Part shown: positions 48,510 through 58,552 of the stretch, piece after piece | Layout: each line of letters opens with the position of its first letter | Position numbering within the stretch: the stretch's first letter is position 1 | Assembly: GCA_963749535.1 (NCBI GenBank) | Contig: CAVVNF010000026.1 | Location: 1-64,000 of the forward strand | Length of the DNA stretch: 64,000 bases | Direction of reading: 5' to 3' | From: Chersky-299 sp963749535 | GTDB taxonomy: Bacteria > Actinomycetota > Thermoleophilia > RBG-16-64-13 | Notes under the pieces: generated by a model | What the model was told of the DNA's origin: nothing | The model's database searches: none | The model's input: only the letters and a program-made list of their open reading frames with translations | Translations under genes and position numbers: made by a program

Positions 48510-50747
48510 TCACTCCTCTCCTTCGCGGATCTTCTTGACTGTGACGAGTGCGGTCTTATAGGCGCCGCCGCCATAGCCTGAGGCAGCTCCCGGTCCTATG
48601 TGAGTAAGCAGGTTGCAGTTGATATCCCAGATACCGAACAAGTTGGGCTCTCGGCCTTCGGTTTCCGGCAGCCACCATCCATGAGGCACGCTCACCACCT
48701 TGGGATGGACGATGGGAGTGACCTTGGCCTTGCGCCGGATGCGCCCGCGGTCGTTCTCGATATGCACCCACTCCCCCTCGTCGATGCCGAGCTCTGCCGC
48801 CAAACTGGGGTGGATCTCCACCACCGGGTAAGGATCGGCTTCTCTCAGCCACGGTATGTTCCGATGCTCGGCGTGAAAGAAGACGGGAGAGCGGCGGCCG
48901 GTCACCATGACCAAGGGGTACTTGGCAAAGAGCTCGGGCGTGCGCACCTCGCTCTCAGGAGGTTCCGTGTAGAAGGGGAGCGGATCCATGTTCCACTCCT
49001 CGAAACTCGTGCAATAGAGCTCGATCTTTCCCGAGGGCGTACGAAAACCGGGTTGACCGTCCGGCCTCAGGAGCCCCTTTTCGTGGCGACGATAGGGCCG
49101 GCTGGGGGTGTCCTTTGGCGGGAACTTCCAGTTGCCTTCCTTGAGTTCGTCGTAGGTATAGCCGGAGGGCTTCAAGCGGTCGTTGATAAGGTCTTTCACT
49201 GTTTCGTAGCGGCGCCGCAGCTCAGGGTTGAAGCGCTTGGCCAACTCTAAATTGATCTCCCAGTCGGACCGGCATTCGCCCACGCTCACGGCCGGCGTCA
49301 TCACCTGCAGCGGACTCCACCAGGAACGGAAGGTCTCCTTCTCCGCGATGGTGGCTACGGGCAGGATGAGATCGGCCACTGCCATGGTCGTGGGATTTGG
49401 GAACAGATCCGCCACCACGTTGAACTCCATGGCCTTCAGCGCGTCGTAGTGCATCCTCGTGTCTGCGGCTTGGCCGCCCAGCATGTTGGTGGTCTGGATC
49501 CAGCATGCTTTGATGGGGTAGGGCTCCCCGGAGAGCATCTGCTCCACCGCGCGGTCGGGCTGGGCCCAACCCCGGAAATTCTTGAGCATCGCAAACTCTT
49601 CGGCCCCTATCCGTTTCTCATTCAGGCGATGGACGAACTCTTCGCCGTAGAGCGAGTAGAGCTCCTGCGTGGAGAACGGGTAGGTGGTCACATCGAACGC
49701 CGGTTTCGCGATGACGTTCCCGCCCGGCACGTCCAGGTTGCCGGTGAGACACCACAGGTGGGTGATGGCTTGGGCCACGGTGGTGCCTTCGGGGGCCATA
49801 TCCACAGGCACGCCCCACTGGATGGCCGCGGGCTTGGCAGCCGCGTACATCCGGGCGGCGGCGGCGATGTCCTCGGCGGGCACCCAGGTGATGGCCGAGA
49901 CGCGGTCGAGCGGATACTCGGCCGCGCGCGCCTTCAGCTCCTCAAACCCTGACGTCCATTCGGCCACAAACTCTTTGTCGTAGAGGCCCTCGGAGATGAT
50001 GACGTTGATCATGCCCATGGCGAGAGCCGCGTCCGTACCGGGCCGCAGCTGGAGGAACTTCTCCGCCCGCGAGGAGAACCAAGTCCAGCGAGGGTCGATC
50101 ACGATGAGCTTCGAGCCCCGCTTCATGCAGTCCACTACCCAATGGCCGTAGAAACCGTCCTGACACCCGGCCGCCGGGTTCTGCGCCCACACCACGATGA
50201 CCTTGGGCACCTCGTACTCTGGGTCGGCCATGCCGTCGGGGAGGAACTGGCCCGCGTCGAGCACAGCGTAGTCGCCATGAGTGGCCATCATCGCACCGAG
50301 CCGGGGCGTGTAGCACGAATGCCCTGCCAGCCCGAGTTGCACCCAGTTGGGGCTGCCGAACGAGTAGCAAAGAAAAGAGATAGGGCCGCCGACGTCCCGG
50401 CCTGTGCCTTGCACGAACAGCACCGACTCCGCCCCGTGTTCGGCCTTGATCTTGTTGAAGCGTTCCTCCACTGTGCCAAGCGCCTCGTCCCAGCTTATCC
50501 GCTCGAACGTGCCGTCGCCGCGCTCCCCAACACGTTTGAGGGGATGGGTGAAACGCTCGGGATGATAGACGTACTGGGTGAGTGCGAGCATCCGCGGGCA
50601 GAGCCGGCCCTGGCTATACGGGTGCTCTTCGTCACCCTCCACTTTCGCAAGGCGGCCGTCCTGTACATAGAGCTTGATGCCGCAGCCACCGTGGCAACCG
50701 GGGCCCGGCGACCAGGCAGTGGATCGAACTACACGGTCATATTGCAC
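48510..50747 (-). CDS. Molybdopterin-dependent oxidoreductase, catalytic subunit
   Basis: A member of the DMSO-reductase family, 745 residues, start GTG 50747 with GGAGG upstream. The N-terminal cluster region reads GPGCHGGCGIKLYV, then LCPRM, so only three of the usual four cysteines are present. The molybdenum-ligand region has a cysteine (LAGHSCYTPR near residue 143). The C-terminal guanine-dinucleotide domain is typical (VTGRRSPVFFHAEHRN). No Tat signal is present and no membrane anchor gene is near, so the enzyme is probably cytoplasmic. Substrate unknown; transhydroxylases and acetylene hydratase belong to the same wider group. It is divergent from the hydantoinase genes. Confidence 0.85.
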   Translation of the reverse strand: MQYDRVVRSTAWSPGPGCHGGCGIKLYVQDGRLAKVEGDEEHPYSQGRLCPRMLALTQYVYHPERFTHPLKRVGERGDGTFERISWDEALGTVEERFNKIKAEHGAESVLFVQGTGRDVGGPISFLCYSFGSPNWVQLGLAGHSCYTPRLGAMMATHGDYAVLDAGQFLPDGMADPEYEVPKVIVVWAQNPAAGCQDGFYGHWVVDCMKRGSKLIVIDPRWTWFSSRAEKFLQLRPGTDAALAMGMINVIISEGLYDKEFVAEWTSGFEELKARAAEYPLDRVSAITWVPAEDIAAAARMYAAAKPAAIQWGVPVDMAPEGTTVAQAITHLWCLTGNLDVPGGNVIAKPAFDVTTYPFSTQELYSLYGEEFVHRLNEKRIGAEEFAMLKNFRGWAQPDRAVEQMLSGEPYPIKACWIQTTNMLGGQAADTRMHYDALKAMEFNVVADLFPNPTTMAVADLILPVATIAEKETFRSWWSPLQVMTPAVSVGECRSDWEINLELAKRFNPELRRRYETVKDLINDRLKPSGYTYDELKEGNWKFPPKDTPSRPYRRHEKGLLRPDGQPGFRTPSGKIELYCTSFEEWNMDPLPFYTEPPESEVRTPELFAKYPLVMVTGRRSPVFFHAEHRNIPWLREADPYPVVEIHPSLAAELGIDEGEWVHIENDRGRIRRKAKVTPIVHPKVVSVPHGWWLPETEGREPNLFGIWDINCNLLTHIGPGAASGYGGGAYKTALVTVKKIREGEE

Positions 50748-51056
50748 GGTTCATGCCTCCACCTGTCTTTTGCCGCGTGTCGTGACGATTACTCGAATTC
50801 AAAAGAATCGCTCGAACTCTGAAAACCCACTTTAGCGGGACATTATCTCCAGTGCCACAAATGGGGGATTCTCTCGCTCAAGAGCGTTGCCTTCTTTCGC
50901 CGAGGACGGAATAATCGGGAGTTGCCAGATGAGGCGCAAACGCGCTGCCGGGAGCGAGACCCGTATCGAAAGCGAGGTCTACTCGGGGACGGGACCGGCG
51001 AGGAGTGGGCGAGCGACAGGGCAAGGTGCGCACGGAGGCGACATGGGTGACCGCAG
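50748..51056. other. Divergent intergenic region, molybdopterin enzyme / hyuA
   Basis: About 310 bases between divergent genes with no convincing open frame. Promoters for both units should be here. I see no clear operator. Confidence 0.4.
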
Positions 51057-53149
51057 GTGAGATACAAGGTCGGGGTCGACGTTGGCGGTACGTTCACGGA
51101 CTTGGTCTCTATCGACGAAGACGGGCTCCTCAGGGTGGCGAAGACCTCGTCCACCCCGGGCGACCAATCCATCGGGGTAGTCAAGGCCATAGAAAAAGCC
51201 GGCGTCGCCCTTGAAGACATCTCTTTCTTCTCCCACGGCGCCACTGTCGGAGCCAACACTGTCATCGAGAACAAGGGAGCCCGGGTCGCGATAATCACCA
51301 CCAAGGGCTTCCGGGACATCCTCGAGCTGCAGACGCGGCCAGCGGGTCATCGACAATCCCGACGACATGTACAACCTCCAGATGGACCTCCCTCAGGATT
51401 ACGTAGGCGGCTACGACCCGCTGGTAAGGCGGCCTCTGCGCTTCGAGGTCGAGGAGAGGCTGGACTATCGCGGCGAGGTGCTCAAGCCGCTCGACGAGAA
51501 CGCCGTCCGGCGTGTGGCCGAGACGATACGCGCCCTGGACGTAGAAGCCGTGGTGATCTGCTACCTGTTCTCGTTTATGAACCCGGCCCACGAGCAGCGG
51601 ACTGCGGAGATCGTCCGCGAGCTCCTCCCGGGCGTGAGCATCTCGGTGTCGAGTGAGGTGCTGCCGGTCATCCGCGAGTACGAGAGGCTCAGCACGGCCA
51701 CCGTCAACGCCTACATCATGCCGATCATGCAGCGCTACCTGGCGAGCCTGCGCAAGAAGCTGAAGGCGGGCGGCTTCCAGGCCGAGTACTACCTCATGCA
51801 ATCGAGCGGCGGCATCATGTCGTCCGAAGTGGCCGGGCGGCGACCCGTGTACACCATAGACTCTGGGCCTGCGGCCGGCGTGACCGCCGCGGCCCAGCTC
51901 GGAACGACCCTCGGCTATCCCGATGTCATCTCCTTCGACATGGGCGGCACCACCGCCAAGGTGTGCGTGGTGCGCGATGGCAGGCCGGAGGTCACCAACC
52001 GCTTCTGGGTGGGCGGCAAGTACTTCATAGGCGCCCCGGTGATGGACATGGTGGAGATCGGGGCGGGAGGCGGAAGTATCGTCTCCATCGACCGGGCCGG
52101 GGCTGTCCACGTGGGTCCGCAGAGCGCCGGTGCGGTACCGGGCCCGGTCTGCTACGGGCAAGGCGGCACCGACCCCACCGTCACCGACGCCGACCTGGTG
52201 CTCGGATACATCAATAGCGACTACTTCCTCGGCGGCGAGATGAAGGTGGATGCGGAAGCAGCCCGGGCGGCCATCGAAGAAGAACGTCGCCGGCAGGTTG
52301 GGCATGACCGTGGCCGAGGCCGCACACGGCATCTATCGGCTGGTAAACGCCAACATGATGGGCGCCATGAGGGTGGTCACCGTCCAGCGAGGACACGATC
52401 CGCGAGACTTCACGCTGGTGGTATCTGGCGGGACGGCCGCGATCCATGCCATCCCCATGGCGCAAGAACTGCGCATCCCCCGGGTGATCATCCCCTTGAC
52501 GCCGGGTACGTTCTCCGCAGTGGGACTCGTCACGGCGGACGCCAGGTACGACGTTCATCGGTCATATGTCGCTCGCTCCTCCCAGGCCGATCCCGCGCGT
52601 ATCAGGAGTACCTACGCCGATATCGCGGAGGAGGCGGTCACCAGGATCGAGGAGCTTGGCTTTGCGAGAGACCAGATCGTAGTGCGCTACGAGGCGGACA
52701 TGCGATATCTTGGCCAGGCTCACGAGGTGCCTGTCGAAGTCCCCAGCGAACTCGTCTCCGGGCGGGACCAAACGGCGCTCCGCCTCCTTGAGGATCTGTT
52801 CCACCAGAAGCACGAGCGACTTTTCGGGCATTCTTCCCGCGACGCGGACGTGGAGATCATCACGCTCACCGTGACAGCCGTGGGCCCGCTGGCCCGGAGC
52901 AAGACGGCGGAGATCGCCCAGGGCACATTGGACCCGCGCGAAGCCTTCAAGGGCATCCGGAAGGCATATTTCGCCGAGCTCGGCGGTTATACGGATGTCC
53001 CCACCTACGAGCGATCGCGGCTGAAAGCAGGTAACGTGATCGCCGGGCCGTCTATCGTGGAGCAGATGGATACGACTATCGTCTTCCCTCCCGGCCAAGC
53101 CGGCACGGTGGACACGGTTGGCAACATCATCGTCGATATCTCCACCTAA
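51057..53149 (+). CDS. hyuA: N-methylhydantoinase A / oxoprolinase A family (frameshifted)
   Basis: ATP-dependent hydrolase subunit of the HyuA family, about 695 residues, acting on cyclic imides or hydantoins with HyuB. The start GTG 51057 has the family opening MRYKVGVDVGGTFTDLVSID. ATPase parts: GGTTAKVC, near 300. Frame changes near 51335 (an extra A; next part RVIDNPDDMYNLQ) and near 52275 (next part GRLGMTVAEAAHGIYRLV). The C-terminus ends at TAA 53149. hyuB follows after 15 bases on the same strand. The exact substrate (hydantoin, oxoproline or other) cannot be told. Confidence 0.88.
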
Positions 53150-53164
53150 AGTAGAGGTATAGTT

Positions 53165-55013
53165 TTGCGCCAGACGACAGAGACCGACGCCTTTACTCGC
53201 GGCGTCTTGCGCAGCTTGATGGAGTCCATCCCCTCGGAGATGGCGGAAGTCCTCAAGCGGACCTCGTATCACCCCATCTTCAACGAGGTGCTCGACTTCT
53301 CCACCGCGTTACTGGACGCAGATGGCCAGCTTGTCGCGTCCTCCATGGGAGTCCCGGTGCATCTCGGCGCCCTGGAGATGAGCGCCCAGGCGATGATCCA
53401 GCGGTTCGGCAGGGACGGGCTCAAAAGCGGCGATGTGCTCATCCACAACAACCCGTTCCCGGGCGGCACCCACCTCCCCGATGTGGACGTGCTCATGCCC
53501 GTCTTCCACCAAGCGCAGCTGGTGGCATTTTCGGTGGCCCGCGGCCATCACGGAGATATCGGAGGCGCGCATCCTGGCAGTTTCGCCGGGGATTCAACAA
53601 GCATCTTCCAGGAAGGCGTGATCATTCCCACCATCAAGCTCTATGAGGAAGGGGTGCTCAACGAGGGCGTGAAAGACCTCTTCCTGGCCAACGTGCGCGT
53701 GCCCCAGTTCAGCTGGGGCGACCTTCAGGCCCAGGTGGCCGGATGCCGGCTGGGGGAAAGACGGATGAGGGAACTTACGGAAAAGCACGGCGCAGCAACG
53801 ATCAGCGACGCCATGGCCTGGGCCTTGGACTATTCGGAGCAGCTCATGCGCGCGGAGATCGAGCGGATCCCGGACGGCACCTACACCTTCGAGGACTACC
53901 TGGACAACGACGGTATCGACAAGGAGCGGCCGGTGAAGATCCACGCGCAAGGTGACCGTGAAAGGCAGCGAGATCGTGGTGGATTTCAGCGGCTCGGACC
54001 CGCAGGTGAAAGGCCCGGCGAACTGCGTGCTGGGTGTGGCCCACTCGGCCACTTACTGCGCCCTTTTCAGCCTCACCGACCCGGCCATGCCCAAGAACCA
54101 CGGCTGCTACCGGCCGGTGACCATCATCGCGCCGGAGGGGCTGGTGGTGAACGCGAAGTTCCCCTCGCCCGTGGTGAGCGGCAACACCGAGACATCGCTG
54201 AGGATCATGGACACCGTCTGCGGGGCGCTCGCCCGGGTGATGCCGGAGAGAGTGATCGCCGCCGACTCGGGGACGGCCACCGCCCATATCGCCGGCGGTT
54301 TCGATCCCCGAACGGGTGAGTACTACGCCTGGTACCTGGGGTCCGACCCGACAGCGTGGGGCGCCAGGGCAACAAAAGATGGCTTCGAGGCCTCCGGCGG
54401 CCCGAGGATCGGCGGACAGCGTGTCGCAGATCCCCATGGAGGTCTTCGAGACGAGATATCCATTCATCGTGGACGAGTATGCGTTCAACCCGGATTCCGG
54501 AGGGCCAGGACGGTTCCGGGGCGGCATGTCCGGCGTGAGCGCCTGCGGCCGGTCGGACACGATTGCGAGATAGGCGGCGCCAACGACCGCTGCGTCATCC
54601 CGCCCTACGGCATCTTCGGCGGCATGCCCGGATTGCACGGCGAGAACAAGATCATCCATGCGGACGGCAGCGAGACACCCATCGACCGCGCCGGGGGCGA
54701 GATCGCCCGCGCGGGGGAGATACTTTACTGGCGGGCGCCGGGGGGCGGCGGCTACGGCGACCCCCTCGACCGCGACCTGGAGTATCTGCAGCACGACCTC
54801 GACATCGGCCTGGTTTCGGCGGAGAGTGCCCGGCGCGACTATGGCGCCGTCCTCGACGAGGACACGGGCAGACTAGACCGGCAGGCGACTGGACTCAACC
54901 GCGAGGCTCTCAAGAAAGAGTGGAGACGCGACCAGATTTTCATCGACCAGATGACGCAGCCCTTCGCGCGCAGGCCGTTCCGTATCGTGCGCCGTGACGA
55001 GCAGATATCCTAA
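53165..55013 (+). CDS. hyuB: N-methylhydantoinase B family (frameshifted)
   Basis: Second subunit of the hydantoinase/carboxylase-type enzyme, about 615 residues. It starts at TTG 53165 with AGAGGTATAG. Family parts: GVPVHLGALEMSAQAMIQRF, NNPFPGGTHLPDVDVLMPVF, and the GHHGDIGGAHPGS box. An extra C near 53950 gives KGSEIVVDFSGSDPQVKGPA in a new frame. Two or three more shifts near 54370-54570 are needed to reach MEVFETRYPFIVDEYAFNPD and then IPPYGIFGGMPGLHGENKII. It ends at TAA 55013. Order and spacing with hyuA indicate an operon. Confidence 0.85.
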
Positions 55014-55079
55014 CCCCGGGCGGCGGCTTGCGTATCCCCGCGCGGTCGGGCCAAGACAACCAGACTGGAGAAGGGAAGC

Positions 55080-55487
55080 ATGAAGAAGAAGACGTATCCC
55101 CTGGTCTACGGGGGCCAAAAACAGAAGTTCGCGCGCTCGGTGGTGGTGGGCGACCTGGTGTTCCTGTCCGGCTCCAGCGGCCGCACCATGGAAACGGGCG
55201 ACGTGTCGTCGGACGACGTCAAAGAGCAGATGATCGTGGCTCTGGACAAGATCCGCGCCGTCTGGAGGAATGCGGCAGTTCGATGGAGAACATCGTGAGG
55301 ACCATGATCTACCTCAAGCGACTCGAAGACTACGACATCGATGCGGGCCACCGAGCAGGAGTACTACCAGAAGTACGCTCCCGGTCTGGTCGACGAGCCT
55401 CCGGCCAGCACCTTCATCCAGCCGATGTCGCTGTCCCGGCCCAGCATGCTGATAGAGATCGAGGTCATCGCCTGTCTCAACGGCTAA
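55080..55487 (+). CDS. RidA/YjgF-family protein (frameshifted)
   Basis: A small trimeric-fold enamine/imine deaminase-like protein, about 135 residues. ATG 55080 has AGAAGGGAAG upstream. Frames join as VVGDLVFLSGSSGRTMETGD; then, after loss of a C near 55262, EECGSSMENIVRTMIYLKRL; then, after an extra G near 55345, TEQEYYQKYAPGLVDEPPAS and TFIQPMSLSRPSMLIEIEVI. The catalytic-type arginine of RidA is at the PSMLIEIE segment position, where S precedes M, so activity is uncertain. It follows hyuB by 66 bases and probably belongs to the same operon. Confidence 0.82.
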
Positions 55488-55893
55488 GAGCTCGTTTCAA
55501 AATAAAGCTTTGACTGCCGGGTTCGCGCTAGTCGGCGCGATGCGGCATCCTCAGTGGAGGTCACCGACCACTGACCTCGGAGACGACGGTCAGTCGCGCC
55601 TCTAACTTATGCGCCGGACGGGTTCAACAGGTTGTATAAGACCAGACAGACTTCGCCCCGGCTGGCCAGCTCGAAGAACTGGCAGCTCGGCCCGATCCCC
55701 TGCAGTCCCGTAAGCAGGCCCGCGTAGGCGGCCTTTCGCGCCCATGGGTAGTGGTCCGTCGAGAAAATCGGCGAACGGCGGGATGAACCAGACCACGGAA
55801 TGGGAAACATGAGTCCTGCCCATGCGGCGGGGCGGCGGGTATCGATGCGGAGAATCGGCCATTAGGGGGAGCGGAGCTCGTGAAAGCCGGACG
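55488..55893. other. Stretch with one weak open frame
   Basis: About 400 bases between RidA and a minus-strand gene. An open minus-strand frame at 55607-55810 (67 residues, containing KAAYAGLLTGLQGIGPSCQF) has weak coding appearance but no family and no good ribosome site. No other content is supported. Confidence 0.3.
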
Positions 55894-56163
55894 TTACGAA
55901 GCCGCGAGCGACCAGCTCTTCTGAGCGAGAAGTTCGGCCTTCCTCAGACCGAGGTGAGTAAGGGCCACGTGACCGCGTGCCGACCACTCGAGCACACCTC
56001 GGGAGACCCAGAACTCACACGCCCCATCGGCTTCTTCGGAAGTGCAACGTAGTTGATCGCGGACATCGAAGAAGGCGATACTCTCCTTCGCCTTCCGTTC
56101 CGCCAGTTCGTAGACGACTCGCAGATAGTCCCGCTCCGAACGATTCATGCCCCTCGCGTCCAC
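55894..56163 (-). CDS. Small winged-helix-like protein
   Basis: An 89-residue protein that looks like a small DNA-binding winged helix: SERDYLRVVYELAERKAKES, then FFDVRDQLRCTSEEADGACE and HVALTHLGLRKAELLAQKSW. The opening resembles DtxR/MntR-type domains. GTG 56163 is chosen, since GGAGGGAGGAG is just upstream; ATG 56148 is an alternative. It is divergent from the DUF1989 genes and could regulate them. Confidence 0.5.
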   Translation of the reverse strand: MDARGMNRSERDYLRVVYELAERKAKESIAFFDVRDQLRCTSEEADGACEFWVSRGVLEWSARGHVALTHLGLRKAELLAQKSWSLAAS

Positions 56164-56403
56164 TATCTCCTCCCTCCGAAGAAGTGTTCGTGAGCCCATA
56201 GCGCAGCACGACGGGCCTTTTTTCATTTTGGGCGCATTTCCTGGAGGTCCCGTATCGACTCGGTAACGGTCTTGTCACGTAATTCTTTCTGCTTGATTCG
56301 GAATCGAGGCATCCGTACACTCGGAGCCAAGGCCGGCCAGAGGTGCGGCTATGGGCTTGGATGACGGGCCGGCGGCCGGCGAGCGTGGGACGTTGGGGGC
56401 CGA

Positions 56404-57084
56404 ATGAGCGAGCGAGTAGTCCAGGATCTGGTGATGCCCAAGTGCCGCGGGGCGAGCATCAGGCTGAAGCGGGGGCAGGTGCTCCGCGTGATCGCGCATG
56501 AGGGCAAACAGGTACTAGACCTGAACTTTCTGAACGCCCAAAACTACCGGGAGCACTTCTCCGCCGAGCTGTCGGCCGTGCTGAACTGCCTGGAAGGGCT
56601 GGGAGGCTACTACCGACTCACGAAGCTCTACTCGAAGCCACCCTACGAAAACCTGCTCGCGACCGTGATCGACGACATCGTCGGCAGTGGGGGCCGCGGC
56701 GGCGAACGCGGCGGCCACTACATCGACGACGGCCATTGCACCAAGCGCCTGCTGGAATTCATGGGCTTCCCCGGCGACCGCACATGCAGCGACAACTTCG
56801 CGGAAGCCTTCGCGCAGGTGGATCTGCGCCAGGAAGACACCTTCGAAACCACCATCTTCAACGTGTGGATGAACTCCTGGACCGACGCTCACGGCGACAT
56901 GCAGTTCGATCGGCCCTTGGTGGAGAAAGGGGACCACATCGACTTCCTCGCCGAGATGGACTTGGTTGCGGTCTTCTCCGTGTGTCCACTTAAGCACGGC
57001 CCCTGCAACGACTTCGAGCCCAAGGGTCTGCGGTTCCAGGTGCTGGACCGGTCGGAACCGCGGATCGCGGGGGATACGCGGTGA
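56404..57084 (+). CDS. DUF1989 urea carboxylase-associated protein, first copy
   Basis: A 226-residue member of the DUF1989 family, usually found beside urea carboxylase and allophanate hydrolase. Conserved metal-type residues occur in DDGHCTKRLLEFMGF, CPLKHGPCNDF and TCSDNFAEAF. Start ATG 56404. Intact. Its exact reaction is not established; it is linked by neighbourhood to urea and guanidine-like nitrogen use. Confidence 0.85.
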   Translation: MSERVVQDLVMPKCRGASIRLKRGQVLRVIAHEGKQVLDLNFLNAQNYREHFSAELSAVLNCLEGLGGYYRLTKLYSKPPYENLLATVIDDIVGSGGRGGERGGHYIDDGHCTKRLLEFMGFPGDRTCSDNFAEAFAQVDLRQEDTFETTIFNVWMNSWTDAHGDMQFDRPLVEKGDHIDFLAEMDLVAVFSVCPLKHGPCNDFEPKGLRFQVLDRSEPRIAGDTR

Positions 57085-57705
57085 GCGGCGTGGTGGTCGA
57101 GGAGTTTCTGGTGCGGGAGAACTCAGGGAAAGCCTTCCGCGTGGCCGAGGGACAGACCCTTCGGGTGATCCAGGAGGAGGGCGGACAGGTGGCTGGTCTC
57201 CTAGTCTTCAATGCCGACGACTACAAAGAGCAGGGCATGGCGAGGTTCTCGGGTAACCTGAGCGAGATGCTGAAGACCGGCAACCATTACCGGCTTGGAA
57301 CGGTCTTCTCGAAGGTGCCGTACGAACAGCCCATGCTCACCGTGACGGAGGATAGCGTGGGTCATCACTTCCTGGGCCCGCATTGCACCGGCAAGATGAT
57401 GGAGCTGTGGGGAGCGCCCGGGCACCGCAGTTGCACCGACAACTACCGGGACGCGCTCGCCGAATTCGGGCTGGCGCTGGACGACGTTCTACAGCCCGGC
57501 CTCGATCAACCTCTTCGCCAATCCGCACATCGAGTCCGTCGGTGACGGCCGGCTCACGATGTCGCCTCCCACCGCCGTGAAAGGCGACCATGTCGACTTT
57601 CTCGCGGAGATGGACGTCCTGGTCGCTTTATCGGCGTGCCCAGACGACGTTTCTTTACAGAACGGCCGCCGCTGCAAGCCGGTGAGAGTCCAGCTCCTCG
57701 ATTAG
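57081..57705 (+). CDS. DUF1989 urea carboxylase-associated protein, second copy (frameshifted)
   Basis: A second, diverged DUF1989 protein, about 207 residues, starting at GTG 57081 and overlapping the stop of the first copy (GTGA), so the two are coupled. Signature residues: GPHCTGKMMELWG, GHRSCTDNYRDAL. An indel near 57487 moves the end to YSPASINLFANPHIESVGDG and then HVDFLAEMDVLVALSACPDD. It stops at TAG 57705. The two copies resemble the paired associated proteins of urea carboxylase loci, but no carboxylase is in the window. Confidence 0.82.
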
Positions 57706-57757
57706 TCGCGAAGGACAAGCGCGTCCCAGGGATCGGCCCCCGCGATACGATCGGAGG

Positions 57758-58552
57758 TCAGATCTCGTCGGACTCGTAGCCGCTGAACGGCACCCACATG
57801 CTTTTCTCGGTGCCGATGACCGTGTTATACGAATGCAGCATGCCGTAGTTCGCGCTTCTCACCGAGTACCAGGCGATGCGCCCGTCGTGCGCGAGATTAC
57901 CCTTGATCTCGTCGACCACGACCACGCTGGGCTTGTAGTCGGTATGGGCCTTCTGAATGAGATAAGCCTGATCCTCTTCCGTCAGGAACGAATACACGGG
58001 GGCCAGGGCATGGTGGTCGGCGAGGTCGATGAGATCCTCGGGGAAGACCTCTGTCTTCGGCTCCACCTCGAGCGTGATGATGCTCAACTGGCTGAATAGC
58101 CCACCGATCTTCTCGGGCGCCGACGCCGGATACGTGGTGAGCACCGGGACGTTGACCCTCAGTGTGGCCCTGGGCTTTCCGGCGATGGCGTTGGCCTTGA
58201 CCGTGTACGCGCACATGTACCGCACGAGGCATTTCTCGTCGGACACGGGCGTCCTTTTCTCATAGAAGAAGGGGAAGTCGAACGTTATCGTGACCGCGGA
58301 AGCCTTCAGCTCCTTCACGTAGTCCGCGATATTCTCGACGAGCGTCGCCGTGCCGATGCGCTCGCGGTGCTGGTGGACGATATGGATGAACGTGTCGATC
58401 CAACGCGCTTCGAAGTCGTGCATGATCCGTGCCGATATCGAGATATTCGCCACCGTCGGCTGACCATCCGGCGCGCTCCGCGACAGCACGTTGATCGGGA
58501 ACGGCAACTCCCGCATGCCCACGTCGACAAGGAACCGTTTTTCAGTCTTCAT
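57758..58552 (-). CDS. FolE2-like (GTP cyclohydrolase IB family) protein lacking cysteine ligands
   Basis: A 264-residue T-fold protein of the FolE2/MptA family, third gene of the acetate-kinase-like operon. The family opening is ELPFPINVLSRSAPDGQPTV, and later FDFPFFYEKRTPVS and FPEDLIDLADHHALAPVYSF match well. The zinc-ligand segment, usually TLCPCSK, reads TTYPASAP at residues 139-146, so both cysteines are gone. The end (YGMLHSYNTV) replaces the usual HNH-type box. GTP cyclohydrolase activity of the classic kind is doubtful. The ATG 58552 overlaps the stop of the upstream gene (ATGA), so translation is coupled. Confidence 0.75.
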   Translation of the reverse strand: MKTEKRFLVDVGMRELPFPINVLSRSAPDGQPTVANISISARIMHDFEARWIDTFIHIVHQHRERIGTATLVENIADYVKELKASAVTITFDFPFFYEKRTPVSDEKCLVRYMCAYTVKANAIAGKPRATLRVNVPVLTTYPASAPEKIGGLFSQLSIITLEVEPKTEVFPEDLIDLADHHALAPVYSFLTEEDQAYLIQKAHTDYKPSVVVVDEIKGNLAHDGRIAWYSVRSANYGMLHSYNTVIGTEKSMWVPFSGYESDEI

